From Hoeflea sp. 108 (GTDB lineage: Bacteria; Pseudomonadota; Alphaproteobacteria; Rhizobiales; Rhizobiaceae): a DNA stretch of 64,000 nucleotides. Below, piece after piece: positions 34,362 through 43,351 of the stretch. The notes below the pieces were generated by a model that was not told the DNA's origin, did no database searches, and saw nothing but the letters and a program-made list of their open reading frames with translations. Made by a program: the position numbers and the translations under genes. The stretch spans positions 124,001 through 188,000 of the forward strand of contig NZ_KB890024.1 of NCBI RefSeq assembly GCF_000372965.1, given 5' to 3'. How positions within the stretch are numbered: position 1 is the stretch's first letter; each line of letters opens with the position of its first letter.

Positions 34362-35780
34362 CTATCCGGCAGTCGGGGTCGAGAGCAGCCACAGGCCAAA
34401 GACTGTGTAGCCGATCATCAGCAGCGTCAGCGGCAGCTGGCTCAGCGTTGCTCGGGCGGCCCTCGGGTGAAGCCGGTAGGCCAGCAAATGGGCTGCGAGT
34501 ACGGCCAGCACATGGCCTGCGACGATGGCTGCGGCCTGCAGGTTCCACAGCCACCATGCCGAGTCCGCCCCCATCACGATGCCCGCCTCGACCGTCATCC
34601 CGGCTGTGCCGAACAGGTTCCAGCCGTGGCCGAACGGGTCCGACAGGGCGGCAATCGCATATTGGCCGTTGACCAGCAGCGACGTCAGATAGTGCGAGAA
34701 ATGATAGGCAAGCGCGATCGGCACGATCGACCAGACCAACAGCCCGGCAGCCTTGGGCAGCGGCAACGTGCTTCGAACCAGCCTTTCGCCGGCCGGCACG
34801 GCAACAAGCCCAAGGCCGGCGAGCATGACGAACATCGCAGCAAGCCCGGTGCTGTTGATGCCAATGAGTGACGAACGGCCGGGGAATTCGAGCGGGTTGA
34901 CGCCGTTCCAGCCAAGCCAGACGAAAGTCTTCGAAAAGCCGTCGAAGGAGACCGAGGCGAGCGTCAGCAGCAGGAACAGCGCCCCCGACAGCGGCAACGG
35001 CTCGACCCGGTCGAGCTTGGCGCCGGGCCAACACAGCGCGAGTTTCAGCCTGTTGCCCTGCCGTTCACCCTCGATAATGCCGAAACGCGATATCATGGTG
35101 AAGAAGGCCGACAGGAATTCGCCATGCCGGCTCCAGCGTTCGAAGCCGAAGGCGAGCATAAAGGCGAATGAAACGACCCAGTAGAGGCCGGCGGCGATGG
35201 CGAGGCGTTCGGGATCGTCGGGCGCCGGATAGATCAACTCGAACCAGGCGAAGGCGGCAAACAGCACGAAGGCCGGCCAGTAGCCGACCCATGCAGGAAA
35301 CTTGAGCGCGCTCTCGCGGGGTTCTGCATTTCCCATCACCTTGGCGATCAGCCGGTATGGCCCGTACCAGGGATTGAGCCAGCGCCAGGCATTGCCGGCG
35401 AGGCCCTGGACCAGCGTCAGGCCGACCCACAGCAGTGTCCAGACAACGAGGGGCAAGGGATTGGACAGCGGGTCGCGGCTGCCAAACAGGCCCGCGGCGA
35501 GCAGCATTGCAAAGCCCATGAAAGACAGCAGGCTCAAGGGCAAGGCAAGGTCGGGCACAGGGCCAAGGGCCAGCCGCTGCCGCCATAACGCGACAAGCCG
35601 CTGCGGCGGCACCAGAGCCAAGACAAGAAAGCTCGCGGCAACCGCAAACGCTGCGCCGGCCATGTAGTGTCCGGTTGGAAGCAGCAGCACGTGGCCCCGG
35701 TCGGAGGCATGGGCGAAGGCAGGGGCGCTCGGCAACATTGCCGCAACGATTGCTGCCGAACGGCGGAGGACTTTGCCCAT
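34362..35780 (-). CDS. Polytopic membrane protein of unknown function
   Basis: 472-residue protein. It begins with a signal-like segment (GKVLRRSAAIVAAMLPSAPA) and then about twelve hydrophobic stretches with tryptophan-rich loops such as GNAWRWLNPWYGPYR and TFVWLGWNGVNPLEFPG. Histidines occur in or near helices (HYMAG, YHFSHYL, HLLAYRLHP). I do not recognise a characterised family; it loosely recalls membrane proteins annotated as fenitrothion hydrolase in actinobacteria, which I cannot verify. Start uncertain: ATG at 35822 is the alternative. It lies 84 bp downstream of a small membrane protein gene and pncB. Confidence 0.65.
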   Translation of the reverse strand: MGKVLRRSAAIVAAMLPSAPAFAHASDRGHVLLLPTGHYMAGAAFAVAASFLVLALVPPQRLVALWRQRLALGPVPDLALPLSLLSFMGFAMLLAAGLFGSRDPLSNPLPLVVWTLLWVGLTLVQGLAGNAWRWLNPWYGPYRLIAKVMGNAEPRESALKFPAWVGYWPAFVLFAAFAWFELIYPAPDDPERLAIAAGLYWVVSFAFMLAFGFERWSRHGEFLSAFFTMISRFGIIEGERQGNRLKLALCWPGAKLDRVEPLPLSGALFLLLTLASVSFDGFSKTFVWLGWNGVNPLEFPGRSSLIGINSTGLAAMFVMLAGLGLVAVPAGERLVRSTLPLPKAAGLLVWSIVPIALAYHFSHYLTSLLVNGQYAIAALSDPFGHGWNLFGTAGMTVEAGIVMGADSAWWLWNLQAAAIVAGHVLAVLAAHLLAYRLHPRAARATLSQLPLTLLMIGYTVFGLWLLSTPTAG

Positions 35781-35863
35781 CGTTGTTGCAGGCTGCGTTT
35801 TCACGGTTTCAATGTGCCACATGTCGGTGGTGCTGGAGGACAACCGTATTCGGATCCAGTGCT

Positions 35864-36226
35864 TTAGTTCGTGGATTCGACCACGACGAAGCCGATCGCA
35901 TAGCTGACAATCATGGCAAGGAAGAAGGCCGTGGACTTGGCGACTGCTATCATAGCATTGCCCACCGAGCGCGACCGGAACAGGTAGACCAGCAGTCCGA
36001 GCGCTGACGTTATCACCAGCAGCCACAGGTTCCACCGGGTCACCGAAACCGGGCGCGTCAGTGAATCCTGATAGCACCACTGTGCGACCAGCAGGCTGGA
36101 CAGGAACGAGAAACCGATTTTGGTGGCTTGCCCTGAGATGGAGAGGGTATCGATCACGCCGAGGGCGAAATAGGTGACGAGCAACAGCAGGAGCACGATG
36201 GTCTTGCGGCTCGGAACCCACTTCAT
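35864..36226 (-). CDS. Small four-helix membrane protein, unknown
   Basis: 120-residue protein with about four hydrophobic segments: residues 8-28, 37-50, 65-83 and 90-114. A basic start (MKWVPSRK) suggests an N-in topology. No motif points to a function. Its start codon is 18 bp after the pncB stop on the same strand, so the two could share a transcript. Membrane-protein assignment is sure, role unknown. Confidence 0.65.
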   Translation of the reverse strand: MKWVPSRKTIVLLLLLVTYFALGVIDTLSISGQATKIGFSFLSSLLVAQWCYQDSLTRPVSVTRWNLWLLVITSALGLLVYLFRSRSVGNAMIAVAKSTAFFLAMIVSYAIGFVVVESTN

Positions 36227-36243
36227 CCGTAGCCGCCTCTCGA

Positions 36244-37548
36244 CTAGACCTTCACCAACTGTTCAACGCGATCCTTCTCGCCGAAGATGCGCAGGTAGCG
36301 GGCGATCTCGGCTTTGTCGCCGGTCGCCTTTGCCGGGTTGTCGGCGAGCTTCACCACGGGACGGCCGTTGGCCTCGGTGACCTTGCAGACCAGTGAAATC
36401 GCATTCAGCCGGTCGGTTGGCCGCGGCGCGCAGCCTTCGAAGTCGTTGGTCAGGTTGGTGCCCCAGCCAAAGGACATGCGCACCTTGCCCTTAAAGTGGT
36501 GGTAGGTGTCGATGATGGTGTCGACGTCGAGGCCGTCGGAGAAGATCAACAGCTTCGAGCGTGGGTCCTGGCCGCGTTCGCGCCACCATTTCAGTATGCG
36601 TTCGCCGCCCTCGATGGGCGGGGCACTGTCGGGACGGAAACCAGTCCAGTCGGCTACCCAGTCAGGCGCATCGCGCAGGAAGGCAGCGGTGCCGAACGCG
36701 TCTGGCAGCACGATCAACAGGTTGCCGCCATAATAGCGTTGCCAGTCGCGCAGCACCCTATAGGGCGACTGCTTAAGCTCATCCTCGTTGTCGGCGAGCG
36801 CGCCATAGACCATCGGCAATTCATGCGCATTGGTGCCGAGCGCTTCGAGGTCGGTGTCCATGGCCAGGAGCACGTTGGAGGTGCCGGTGAAGGCGTTGCC
36901 GATGCCTTCCTTCAGCGCCTCGACGCACCAGCGCTGCCACAGGAATGAGTGGCGGCGACGGGTGCCGAAATCCGAGATCTTGATGTCGGGCAGTTTCTTC
37001 AGCCGCTCGGTCTTGTCCCACATCTTGGCCTTGGCGCGCGCATAAAGCACGTCGAGCGCGAACGGGCCGAAGGCCTTCATGGCCGAACGGGAGCGCAGCT
37101 CGTTGATGATTGCGAGAGCAGGGATCTCCCACAGCGTGGTGTACATCCACGGGCCAGCGAAAGTCAGCTCATACTGGCCGTCGCGCTTTTCGAGGTGGTA
37201 TTCGGGCAACTGGAAATCTTCGAGCCAGGCCAGGAATTCCGGCTCGAAGATCTGCTTGCGGCCGTAGAAATTGTTACCGCCCAGCCAGATCATCTCCTTC
37301 TTGGAGAAGCGCAGCGACCGTGCGTGGTCGAGCTGCTCGCGCAGTTCGCCTTCGTCGATCTCTTCGGCGAGCTTGACCGAGGTGGCGCGGTTGATCAACG
37401 AGAATGTAGCGTCGACCTTGCCGTGCATGCCCCAGATCATCTGCAGCATCAGAAGCTTGTAGAAATCCGTGTCGAGCAGCGAGCGGACGATCGGATCGAG
37501 CTTCCAGGTGTGGTTGTACACCCGCCTTGCAATGTCGGTCCTTGCCAT
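36244..37548 (-). CDS. pncB: Nicotinate phosphoribosyltransferase
   Basis: Converts nicotinate and PRPP to nicotinate mononucleotide in NAD salvage. The 434 residues fit PncB. Blocks seen are SLLDTDFYKLLMLQ at the start, ISDFGTRRRHSFLWQRWCVEALKE, FTGTSNVLLA, and the phosphate site FSDGLDVDTI followed by SFGWGTNLTND. The ATG at 37548 follows a GAGGCGGA site; the upstream in-frame ATG at 37572 is less likely. With pncA in the same window it completes nicotinamide salvage and would compete with any nicotinate degradation. Confidence 0.95.
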   Translation of the reverse strand: MARTDIARRVYNHTWKLDPIVRSLLDTDFYKLLMLQMIWGMHGKVDATFSLINRATSVKLAEEIDEGELREQLDHARSLRFSKKEMIWLGGNNFYGRKQIFEPEFLAWLEDFQLPEYHLEKRDGQYELTFAGPWMYTTLWEIPALAIINELRSRSAMKAFGPFALDVLYARAKAKMWDKTERLKKLPDIKISDFGTRRRHSFLWQRWCVEALKEGIGNAFTGTSNVLLAMDTDLEALGTNAHELPMVYGALADNEDELKQSPYRVLRDWQRYYGGNLLIVLPDAFGTAAFLRDAPDWVADWTGFRPDSAPPIEGGERILKWWRERGQDPRSKLLIFSDGLDVDTIIDTYHHFKGKVRMSFGWGTNLTNDFEGCAPRPTDRLNAISLVCKVTEANGRPVVKLADNPAKATGDKAEIARYLRIFGEKDRVEQLVKV

Positions 37549-37746
37549 TCCGCCTCGGTCCTCCCGGCGCATGGCTCCCGGTTTCGGATGGGATCATGCG
37601 CAGATACAAAGTGCTGCGGCCCGCCAGCGGCGCGCTTGCGTTGCTAGCTTTGGGATATAGCGCACCGGCGATCAAGCGCCCGACCACAAAAATCGATCCG
37701 TGGCCTCATGGTTGCATCGGCTGGATGAAATAGGCGGCGCGGCTGC

Positions 37747-38703
37747 TCATGCCGCCGGCGCGGCCTTCTGCCCGCGACGCTTGCGAATGCTGATCTGGCC
37801 GGTCACCTGCTCGGGCGCGGGCAGTTCCTCACGCTCGGCAAACAGCCAGTCGATGAAGGACTGCACGATGGGCGCCGAGCGCACTTCGTTGCGGCAGACG
37901 ACATAGAAGGCATCGACCGCTGGCACCGACAGGTTGAAGGGTGTCACCAGCTGGCCGCGAGCGAGAAGGCTGGATGCGGTGACCGTGTCGCCGAGCGCGA
38001 GGCCATGGCCGTGCACTGCAGCCTCAGTGGTCAGGCTCGCGCCTGACATGCGGTGCTGCTGCCTCGGGCGCACGTCGAGCGCATCGGCCGCCGCCAGCCA
38101 GGTGTGCCACTCGCGCCCTTCGTCGGCATGGAGCAGCACGTGGTCGGCGAGGTCGCGCACGCTGCGGATCGGCCGGTTGTTGATCAGCGTCGGGCTGACG
38201 ACGGGAAACAATTCGAGCGTCGACCACTTCTTCAGCCAGCAGTCGGTCCAGCTGCCGTCGCCATAGAGCACGCAGACATCGACGTCGGGCGAATGGATGT
38301 CGCGTGCGTCGTTGGAGGCGTTGAGGCGCAGGCTTATGCCCGGATACTGCGCGGTGAAGCCGCCGATGCGCGGCACCAGCCACAATGACAGCAGCGCCGG
38401 CACGCAGGAGACGGTGAGCTTGCCGGAGCTTGTTGGTCTGGTCATGCGGGCGGTGGCGGAGGCAATGCTTTCGAAGGCGCCCGATACGGCAGGCAGAAGC
38501 TCGGCGCCTTGCGGAGTGAGCTTGAGGCGCGAGCCGCTGCGCTCCAGAAGCTTGACCTTCAGCGTCGCCTCGAGCGCGCGGATCTGGTGGCTGATCGCAC
38601 CATGGGTGACGTTGAGCTCGCCCGCGGCCTTGGTCAGCGAGCCATGGCGCGCGGTCGCCTCGAAGGCGCGAAGCGGGTTCAGCGGGGGCAGGCGCCGGGA
38701 CAT
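37747..38703 (-). CDS. LysR-family regulator (GcvA-like)
   Basis: 318-residue regulator. The N-terminal helix-turn-helix is LRAFEATARHGSLTKAAGELNVTHGAISHQIRALE, typical of the GcvA group. The effector domain covers about residues 95-295, and the tail is basic (RKRRGQK). It diverges from the ureohydrolase-transporter operon, the usual position for an activator of that operon. A perfect 35-bp palindrome starts 20 bp before its ATG and is the probable binding site. Ligand unknown; an amino or guanidino compound is likely. Confidence 0.9.
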   Translation of the reverse strand: MSRRLPPLNPLRAFEATARHGSLTKAAGELNVTHGAISHQIRALEATLKVKLLERSGSRLKLTPQGAELLPAVSGAFESIASATARMTRPTSSGKLTVSCVPALLSLWLVPRIGGFTAQYPGISLRLNASNDARDIHSPDVDVCVLYGDGSWTDCWLKKWSTLELFPVVSPTLINNRPIRSVRDLADHVLLHADEGREWHTWLAAADALDVRPRQQHRMSGASLTTEAAVHGHGLALGDTVTASSLLARGQLVTPFNLSVPAVDAFYVVCRNEVRSAPIVQSFIDWLFAEREELPAPEQVTGQISIRKRRGQKAAPAA

Positions 38704-38722
38704 GAAAACTCCGCCTGGAAGG

Positions 38723-38757
38723 GGTCTCTGCTGTGAGAAATTCTCACAGCAGAGACC
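38723..38757. promoter_or_regulatory. Perfect 35-bp palindrome in the LysR/ureohydrolase divergent region
   Basis: GGTCTCTGCTGTGAGAA (38723-38739) and its exact reverse complement (38741-38757) flank a single A. The inner TGTGA-N7-TCACA part is symmetric. It lies 20 bp upstream of the LysR start and about 157 bp upstream of the ureohydrolase start, suiting a LysR operator with autoregulation. Confidence 0.7.
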
Positions 38758-38843
38758 TTAACATTATCAATTGCTATTTCAACGGCGCTGCCGGAGACTT
38801 GTCCGATAACAAGCAAAAAGCATGCGGGGAACATGAGGTGTCA

Positions 38844-38868
38844 GGCCGTCCGCCGGGAGCGGACAGCC
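38844..38868 (+). promoter_or_regulatory. Leader stem-loop before the ureohydrolase gene
   Basis: GGC-C-GTCCGC (38844-38853) pairs with GCGGAC-A-GCC (38859-38867) around a CGGGA loop, with one C-A mismatch. It ends about 46 bp before the ATG. It could act in leader regulation; I could not match it to a known riboswitch class. Confidence 0.35.
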
Positions 38869-38913
38869 ACAGGCGATCGCCCGCATGGCCATCTCGGACC
38901 ACAGGAGGACATC

Positions 38914-39975
38914 ATGGGTTTCGACGTCAAAAAACTTGACGAGCTGCGCAAGAAATATGGCGAGGGCCATGGCGGCGACCTGTTCGACCCGAAGTTCCGC
39001 CGCGTCGCCGACAAGATCTTCAACAAGTCGGGCACGCGCCTTGCGCCTTACTCTGGCATCCCGACCTTTCTGACCGCGCCCTACCTGCCGGTCGACAACG
39101 ACAATCCCGATTTCGGCGACCTGCAGGTCGCGATGGTCGGCGTGCCGATGGATCTCGGCGTGACCAACCGTCCGGGCTCGCGCTTCGGCCCGCGCGCGGT
39201 GCGCGCCATCGAACGCATCGGACCCTACAATCATGTGCTCGACTGCGCCCCGGTGCAGGAGTTGCGCGTCGCCGATATCGGCGACATCGCCTTCCGCAGC
39301 CGCTACCGGCTTGAGCTCAGCCATGAGGACATCGAGCGCCGCATCGGCCAGATTGTCGACGCTGGCGTCGTGCCGCTGTCGGTCGGCGGCGACCACTCGA
39401 TCACCCATCCGATCCTCAAGGCTGTCGGTAAGAAGCGCCCGGTCGGCATGATCCATATCGACGCCCATTGCGACACCGGCGGCGCCTATGACCTGACCAA
39501 GTTCCACCACGGCGGCCCGTTCCGCAACGCCGTGCTCGACGGGGTGCTCGACCCCACCCGCGTCATCCAGATCGGCATCCGCGGTTCGGCCGAATATCTG
39601 TGGGAGTTCTCCTACGAATCCGGCATGACCGTCATCCACGCCGAGGAGATCACCGGCATGGGCATCCTCGCCGTCATCGAAAAGGCGAAGAAGATCGTCG
39701 GCGACGGTCCGACCTATCTCTCCTTCGACATCGACAGCCTCGACCCGGCCTTTGCGCCCGGCACCGGGACGCCCGAGGTCGGCGGCCTGACGACGCGCGA
39801 AGTGCTGGAAATCATCCGCGGCCTCAAGGGCCTCAACCTGGTCGGCGGCGACGTCGTCGAGGTGGCGCCGCAGTATGATTCGACCACCAACACCGCGCAT
39901 GCCGGCGCCCAGGTGCTGTTCGAGATCCTGAGCCTGATGATGTTCAGCCCCTTCGTTGCCAACAAGGGCGCCTGA
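38914..39975 (+). CDS. Agmatinase/ureohydrolase family protein
   Basis: 353-residue manganese or nickel ureohydrolase releasing urea from a guanidino compound. Metal-binding motifs are GGDHSITHP, HIDAHCDTG and SFDIDSLDPAFAPGTGTPE. About 70 residues precede the catalytic core, longer than enterobacterial SpeB, as in guanidinobutyrase and guanidinopropionase relatives. The ATG at 38914 has an AGGAGG site. It heads an operon with amino-acid and polyamine-type transporters. Agmatine, guanidinobutyrate or another guanidino compound is possible; sequence alone does not decide. Confidence 0.88.
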   Translation: MGFDVKKLDELRKKYGEGHGGDLFDPKFRRVADKIFNKSGTRLAPYSGIPTFLTAPYLPVDNDNPDFGDLQVAMVGVPMDLGVTNRPGSRFGPRAVRAIERIGPYNHVLDCAPVQELRVADIGDIAFRSRYRLELSHEDIERRIGQIVDAGVVPLSVGGDHSITHPILKAVGKKRPVGMIHIDAHCDTGGAYDLTKFHHGGPFRNAVLDGVLDPTRVIQIGIRGSAEYLWEFSYESGMTVIHAEEITGMGILAVIEKAKKIVGDGPTYLSFDIDSLDPAFAPGTGTPEVGGLTTREVLEIIRGLKGLNLVGGDVVEVAPQYDSTTNTAHAGAQVLFEILSLMMFSPFVANKGA

Positions 39976-40063
39976 CCACAACGATTTCGTCTGGCCGCTG
40001 TTCTGGAAAAGGCGGCCAGATGCTAACGAGAAGCTTCAACAACATTCCAGAGGGAACCATCAC

Positions 40064-40867
40064 ATGAACATCAGGACATTTCTGCAGTCGACGGTCGCCG
40101 CTCTGGTTGTCGCGGGCGCAGCCGCTTTCGCCGCAGCGCCGGCCAATGCCGATGCGCTGGAAGACATCGCCAAGGCCGGCCAGATCAATGTCGGCGTCTT
40201 CGCCGACTTCCCGCCCTTTTCCTCGGCCAGCGCCGATATGAGCCTCAAGGGCTATGACATGGATGTGGCGCAGGCCATCGCCGATGCGCTCAAGGTCAAG
40301 CTGAACCCCGTTGCGGTGACCGGCCAGAACCGCATTCCCTATCTCAACGATCATCGCGTCGATCTTTTGATGAGCGTCGGTTATTCCAAGGAGCGCGAGC
40401 AGGTCATCGACTTCGCCGCGGCCTACGCACCTTACTACATCGCCGTGATCGGCCCCGCCGAACTCAAGGTCTCGGGCAAGGAAGACCTCGGCGACAAGTC
40501 GATCGCCGTCAACCGCGGCACGCTCGAAGACACCTCGTTGACCGAGGCCGCGCCGGCCACTGCCGACATCAAGCGTTTCGACAACTACAACGCCGTCATC
40601 CAGGCCTTCATCTCCGGCCAGACCCAGCTGATGGTGGTGGGCAACGACGTCGGCGCCCAGGTGCTGGCGCGCCAGGAGGCGCTGAAGCCGGAGCAGAAGT
40701 TCCAGCTTTTGACCTCGCCGTCGCATATTGGCCTCAACAAGAACGAGGAAGGCCTGAAGAAGGTCATCAACGACACGGTTGCCGCCATGCTGGCCGACGG
40801 ACGTCTCGGCAAGTCATCGGAGCAGTGGCTGAAAGTTCCGCTCAACCCCGAGAACCTCAAGGACTGA
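40064..40867 (+). CDS. Polar amino-acid ABC transporter substrate-binding protein
   Basis: 267-residue family 3 periplasmic binding protein. A signal peptide ends near ANADALED (about residue 29). The mature part starts INVGVFADFPPFSS, and later shows SLKGYDMDVAQAIADAL and the ligand-arginine region SVGYSKEREQVIDFA. The ATG at 40064 follows AGAGGGAA. It lies 88 bp after the ureohydrolase and 3 bp before the first permease. The ligand is probably the guanidino or basic amino compound handled by the neighbouring enzyme. Confidence 0.92.
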   Translation: MNIRTFLQSTVAALVVAGAAAFAAAPANADALEDIAKAGQINVGVFADFPPFSSASADMSLKGYDMDVAQAIADALKVKLNPVAVTGQNRIPYLNDHRVDLLMSVGYSKEREQVIDFAAAYAPYYIAVIGPAELKVSGKEDLGDKSIAVNRGTLEDTSLTEAAPATADIKRFDNYNAVIQAFISGQTQLMVVGNDVGAQVLARQEALKPEQKFQLLTSPSHIGLNKNEEGLKKVINDTVAAMLADGRLGKSSEQWLKVPLNPENLKD

Positions 40868-40870
40868 TCG

Positions 40871-41539
40871 GTGAGCTACAGCCTCGACTTCGGCTGGCTT
40901 GAAGGGGCCGCGGGCGCAATCGCCCGCGGCGCCGCCATGACGGTCCTGCTGATCGTCGTGACGACGATTGCCGGCACGCTGATATCGGTGCTGGCGGCAG
41001 CCGGCCGGCGCAGCGGGCCGAAATGGCTGAAACATGCCATCACTGTCTATGTCGAGGTGATCAGGAACACGCCGTTCCTGGTGCAGCTGTTCTTCATCTT
41101 CTTCGGCCTGCCGGCGATCGGCATCCGGCTCGACCCGATCGTCGCCGCCATCCTGGCGATGACGCTCAACATGGCCGCCTACACCACCGAGATCGTCGGC
41201 GCCGGCCTCGACGCCGTGCCCAGGGGCCAGCACGAGGCTGCGGCTGCCTTGGGCTTGCGGCCGCGCCAGGTCTTCGTCAAGATCGTGCTGCCGCAGGCGC
41301 TGAAAGTCATCTTTCCGGCGCTGACCAGCCAGATCGTGATCATGATGCTCGAGTCATCGGTCGTGTCGCAGATCGCAGTGCGCGAACTCACCTATGAGGC
41401 CGACATGCTGCAGGCCCGCACCTTCCGCGCGTTCGAGACCTATTTCGTCGTCACCATGATCTATCTCGGTCTTTCGATCGCACTGCGCCGCATCCTCGTC
41501 GGCGTCGGCCGGCGCACGCTCTCGGCGGGTGTGTCATGA
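40871..41539 (+). CDS. Polar amino-acid ABC transporter permease 1
   Basis: 222-residue inner-membrane permease of the HisM/HisQ type. Seen are VEVIRNTPFLVQLFFIFFGLP and the EAA-type loop GQHEAAAALGLRPRQVFVKIVLPQAL. GTG start, 3 bp after the binding protein. Its stop overlaps the next permease start (ATGA). No dedicated polar amino-acid ATPase gene follows; see the notes on the downstream ATPase at 43566. Confidence 0.92.
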   Translation: MSYSLDFGWLEGAAGAIARGAAMTVLLIVVTTIAGTLISVLAAAGRRSGPKWLKHAITVYVEVIRNTPFLVQLFFIFFGLPAIGIRLDPIVAAILAMTLNMAAYTTEIVGAGLDAVPRGQHEAAAALGLRPRQVFVKIVLPQALKVIFPALTSQIVIMMLESSVVSQIAVRELTYEADMLQARTFRAFETYFVVTMIYLGLSIALRRILVGVGRRTLSAGVS

Positions 41540-42183
41540 TCGAGTTCACCTTCTGGGACATCCTGCGCAACCTGATCTTCGCGACGCGCTGGACCGTGCT
41601 TCTGTCGATCGCAGCCTTCATCGGCGGCGGCATCGTCGGCATCGCCATCCTGTTCCTGCGCATCTCCAAGGCCAAGTGGGCGCGCCGTTTCGCCGGCGGC
41701 TACATTGCGCTGTTCCAGGGCACACCGCTGCTCATGCAGCTGTTCCTGATGTTTTTCGGCCTGCCGATGCTGGGCTTCCGCATCGAGCCGTGGACGGCGG
41801 CAGTGCTCGGACTGACCTTCTTTGCCAGCGCCTATCTCGCCGAGATCTGGCGCGGCGGTGTCGATGCGCTGCCGCGCGGCCAGTGGGACGCCGCAGCCAG
41901 CCTCGGCTTGCACCACATTCAGGAACTGCGGCTGGTGATCCTGCCGCAGGCCTTCGCCATCACCCGCGCACCGGTCGTCGGCTTCCTGGTCCAGCTGATC
42001 AAGGCCACCGCGCTGACCTCGATCATCGGCTTCGAGGAACTGCTCAGGACGTCGAACGCGATCAACAACGCCACCTTCGAACCATTCAAGGTCTATGGGT
42101 TGGTCGCGTTGATCTTCTTCGTGCTCTGCTACCCGCTGACACAATACGCACGGCGGCTGGAGGCCAAGACCGCGGCCCGTTGA
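41536..42183 (+). CDS. Polar amino-acid ABC transporter permease 2
   Basis: 215-residue partner permease. It has IALFQGTPLLMQLFLMFFGLP and the loop GQWDAAASLGLHHIQELRLVILPQAF. It overlaps permease 1 by 4 bp and ends 71 bp before the next binding-protein gene. The pair forms the channel for the family 3 binding protein. Confidence 0.92.
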   Translation: MIEFTFWDILRNLIFATRWTVLLSIAAFIGGGIVGIAILFLRISKAKWARRFAGGYIALFQGTPLLMQLFLMFFGLPMLGFRIEPWTAAVLGLTFFASAYLAEIWRGGVDALPRGQWDAAASLGLHHIQELRLVILPQAFAITRAPVVGFLVQLIKATALTSIIGFEELLRTSNAINNATFEPFKVYGLVALIFFVLCYPLTQYARRLEAKTAAR

Positions 42184-42254
42184 ACGGGCTTCACAATGAA
42201 GACTTTCAAATGGGAACAGCCGGCGCAAAGCCGGCGGAAAATGAGGAGAGAACA

Positions 42255-43343
42255 ATGACCAGAATTCTGAACCACCCGATGAACCGTCGCGCCGTGCTTG
42301 GGGCCGGCGTAGCCTCGGCGGCCATGCTCGCCATGCCTGCCGTCCTGCGAGCACAGGACAAGTCGATCAAGATCGGCGTCTATGGCGGTTACTTCAAGAA
42401 ATCCTTCGACGAGCACATCTTCCCCGAATTCACCAAGTCGACCGGCATCGCGGTGGAATCGGTGGCCGAGCCGACCGGCGAGGCCTGGCTGGTGCAGCTC
42501 GAGCAGGCCGCCAAGGCAGGCCAGGCTCCGGCGGACCTTTCAATGATGTCGCAGACGTCGGTGCTCAAGGGCCAGTCGACCAAGCTGTGGGCGCCGCTCG
42601 ACCTCGCCAAGATCAAGAACAGCTCCAACCTTATCGACCATTTCGTCAATAAGTACCCTGACGGCGCGGTCGCCGGCATCGGAGCGGTGGCCTGGTACAT
42701 CACCCTGGTGACCAACACCAACGTCTTCCCGACTGCGCCGGATTCGTGGACGGCGCTTTGGGACCCGGCAAACCAGGATAAGCTCGGCCTTCTGGCGCTT
42801 GCCTCCAACTCGTTCCTGCTCGAAGTGACGGCCAAGACCTTCATGGGCGGCACCAACGCGCTCGACACCGAGGAAGGCATCCTCAAGGCCTTCGAAAAGC
42901 TCGCCGAAGTGAAGCCCAACGTGCGGCTCTGGTATCGCGACGAGGCACAATTCGAGCAGGCGCTGAAGTCGGGTGAGATCCCGATGGGCCAGTATTACCA
43001 CGATGTCACCGGCCTCGCCGCTTCCGAGGGGCAGCCGGTGCGCTCGACCTTCCCGAAGGAAGGCGGCATCCAGGATGCCGGCTCGTGGGTGCTGTCGCGC
43101 GCCTCGAAGAAGAGCGAGGAGGCGCACGCCTTCATCGACCACATGTGCCAGCCATCGGTGCAGGCTCTAATGTCGCGCAAGGTCGGCACTTCGCCCACCG
43201 TCAAGCGCGAGCTGATGGACCTGACGGCCGACGAGTTCGCCGCCGTCTCGTCAGATATCGCGCCGATCATCCCGCGCTATGACCTCTACACCACCAAGGC
43301 CGACTGGATTAACCAGAAGTGGACCGAGCTGATCGTCGGCTGA
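42255..43343 (+). CDS. Polyamine-type ABC transporter substrate-binding protein
   Basis: 362-residue family 1 binding protein of the PotD/PotF group. The N terminus, NRRAVLGAGVASAAMLAMPAV, looks like a twin-arginine or Sec signal, with cleavage near LRAQDK. The mature start IKIGVYGGYFKKSF and the later TFPKEGGIQDAGSWVLSR resemble spermidine/putrescine binders. A GAGGAGAG site precedes the ATG at 42255; the long in-frame extension across permease 2 is spurious. Putrescine, the product of agmatine hydrolysis, is a sensible ligand, but this is inferred. Confidence 0.88.
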   Translation: MTRILNHPMNRRAVLGAGVASAAMLAMPAVLRAQDKSIKIGVYGGYFKKSFDEHIFPEFTKSTGIAVESVAEPTGEAWLVQLEQAAKAGQAPADLSMMSQTSVLKGQSTKLWAPLDLAKIKNSSNLIDHFVNKYPDGAVAGIGAVAWYITLVTNTNVFPTAPDSWTALWDPANQDKLGLLALASNSFLLEVTAKTFMGGTNALDTEEGILKAFEKLAEVKPNVRLWYRDEAQFEQALKSGEIPMGQYYHDVTGLAASEGQPVRSTFPKEGGIQDAGSWVLSRASKKSEEAHAFIDHMCQPSVQALMSRKVGTSPTVKRELMDLTADEFAAVSSDIAPIIPRYDLYTTKADWINQKWTELIVG

Positions 43344-43351
43344 TCTTCTTG

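Noticed and set aside
38758..38913. A guanidine (ykkC or mini-ykkC) riboswitch before the ureohydrolase.
   Set aside because: The leader has a stem-loop, but none of the conserved ykkC or ACGR-loop elements could be seen.
41529..43343. Possible large protein carrying the polyamine-binding domain at its end.
   Set aside because: The first part is permease 2 out of frame. The ATG at 42255 has a GAGGAGAG site and a signal peptide.
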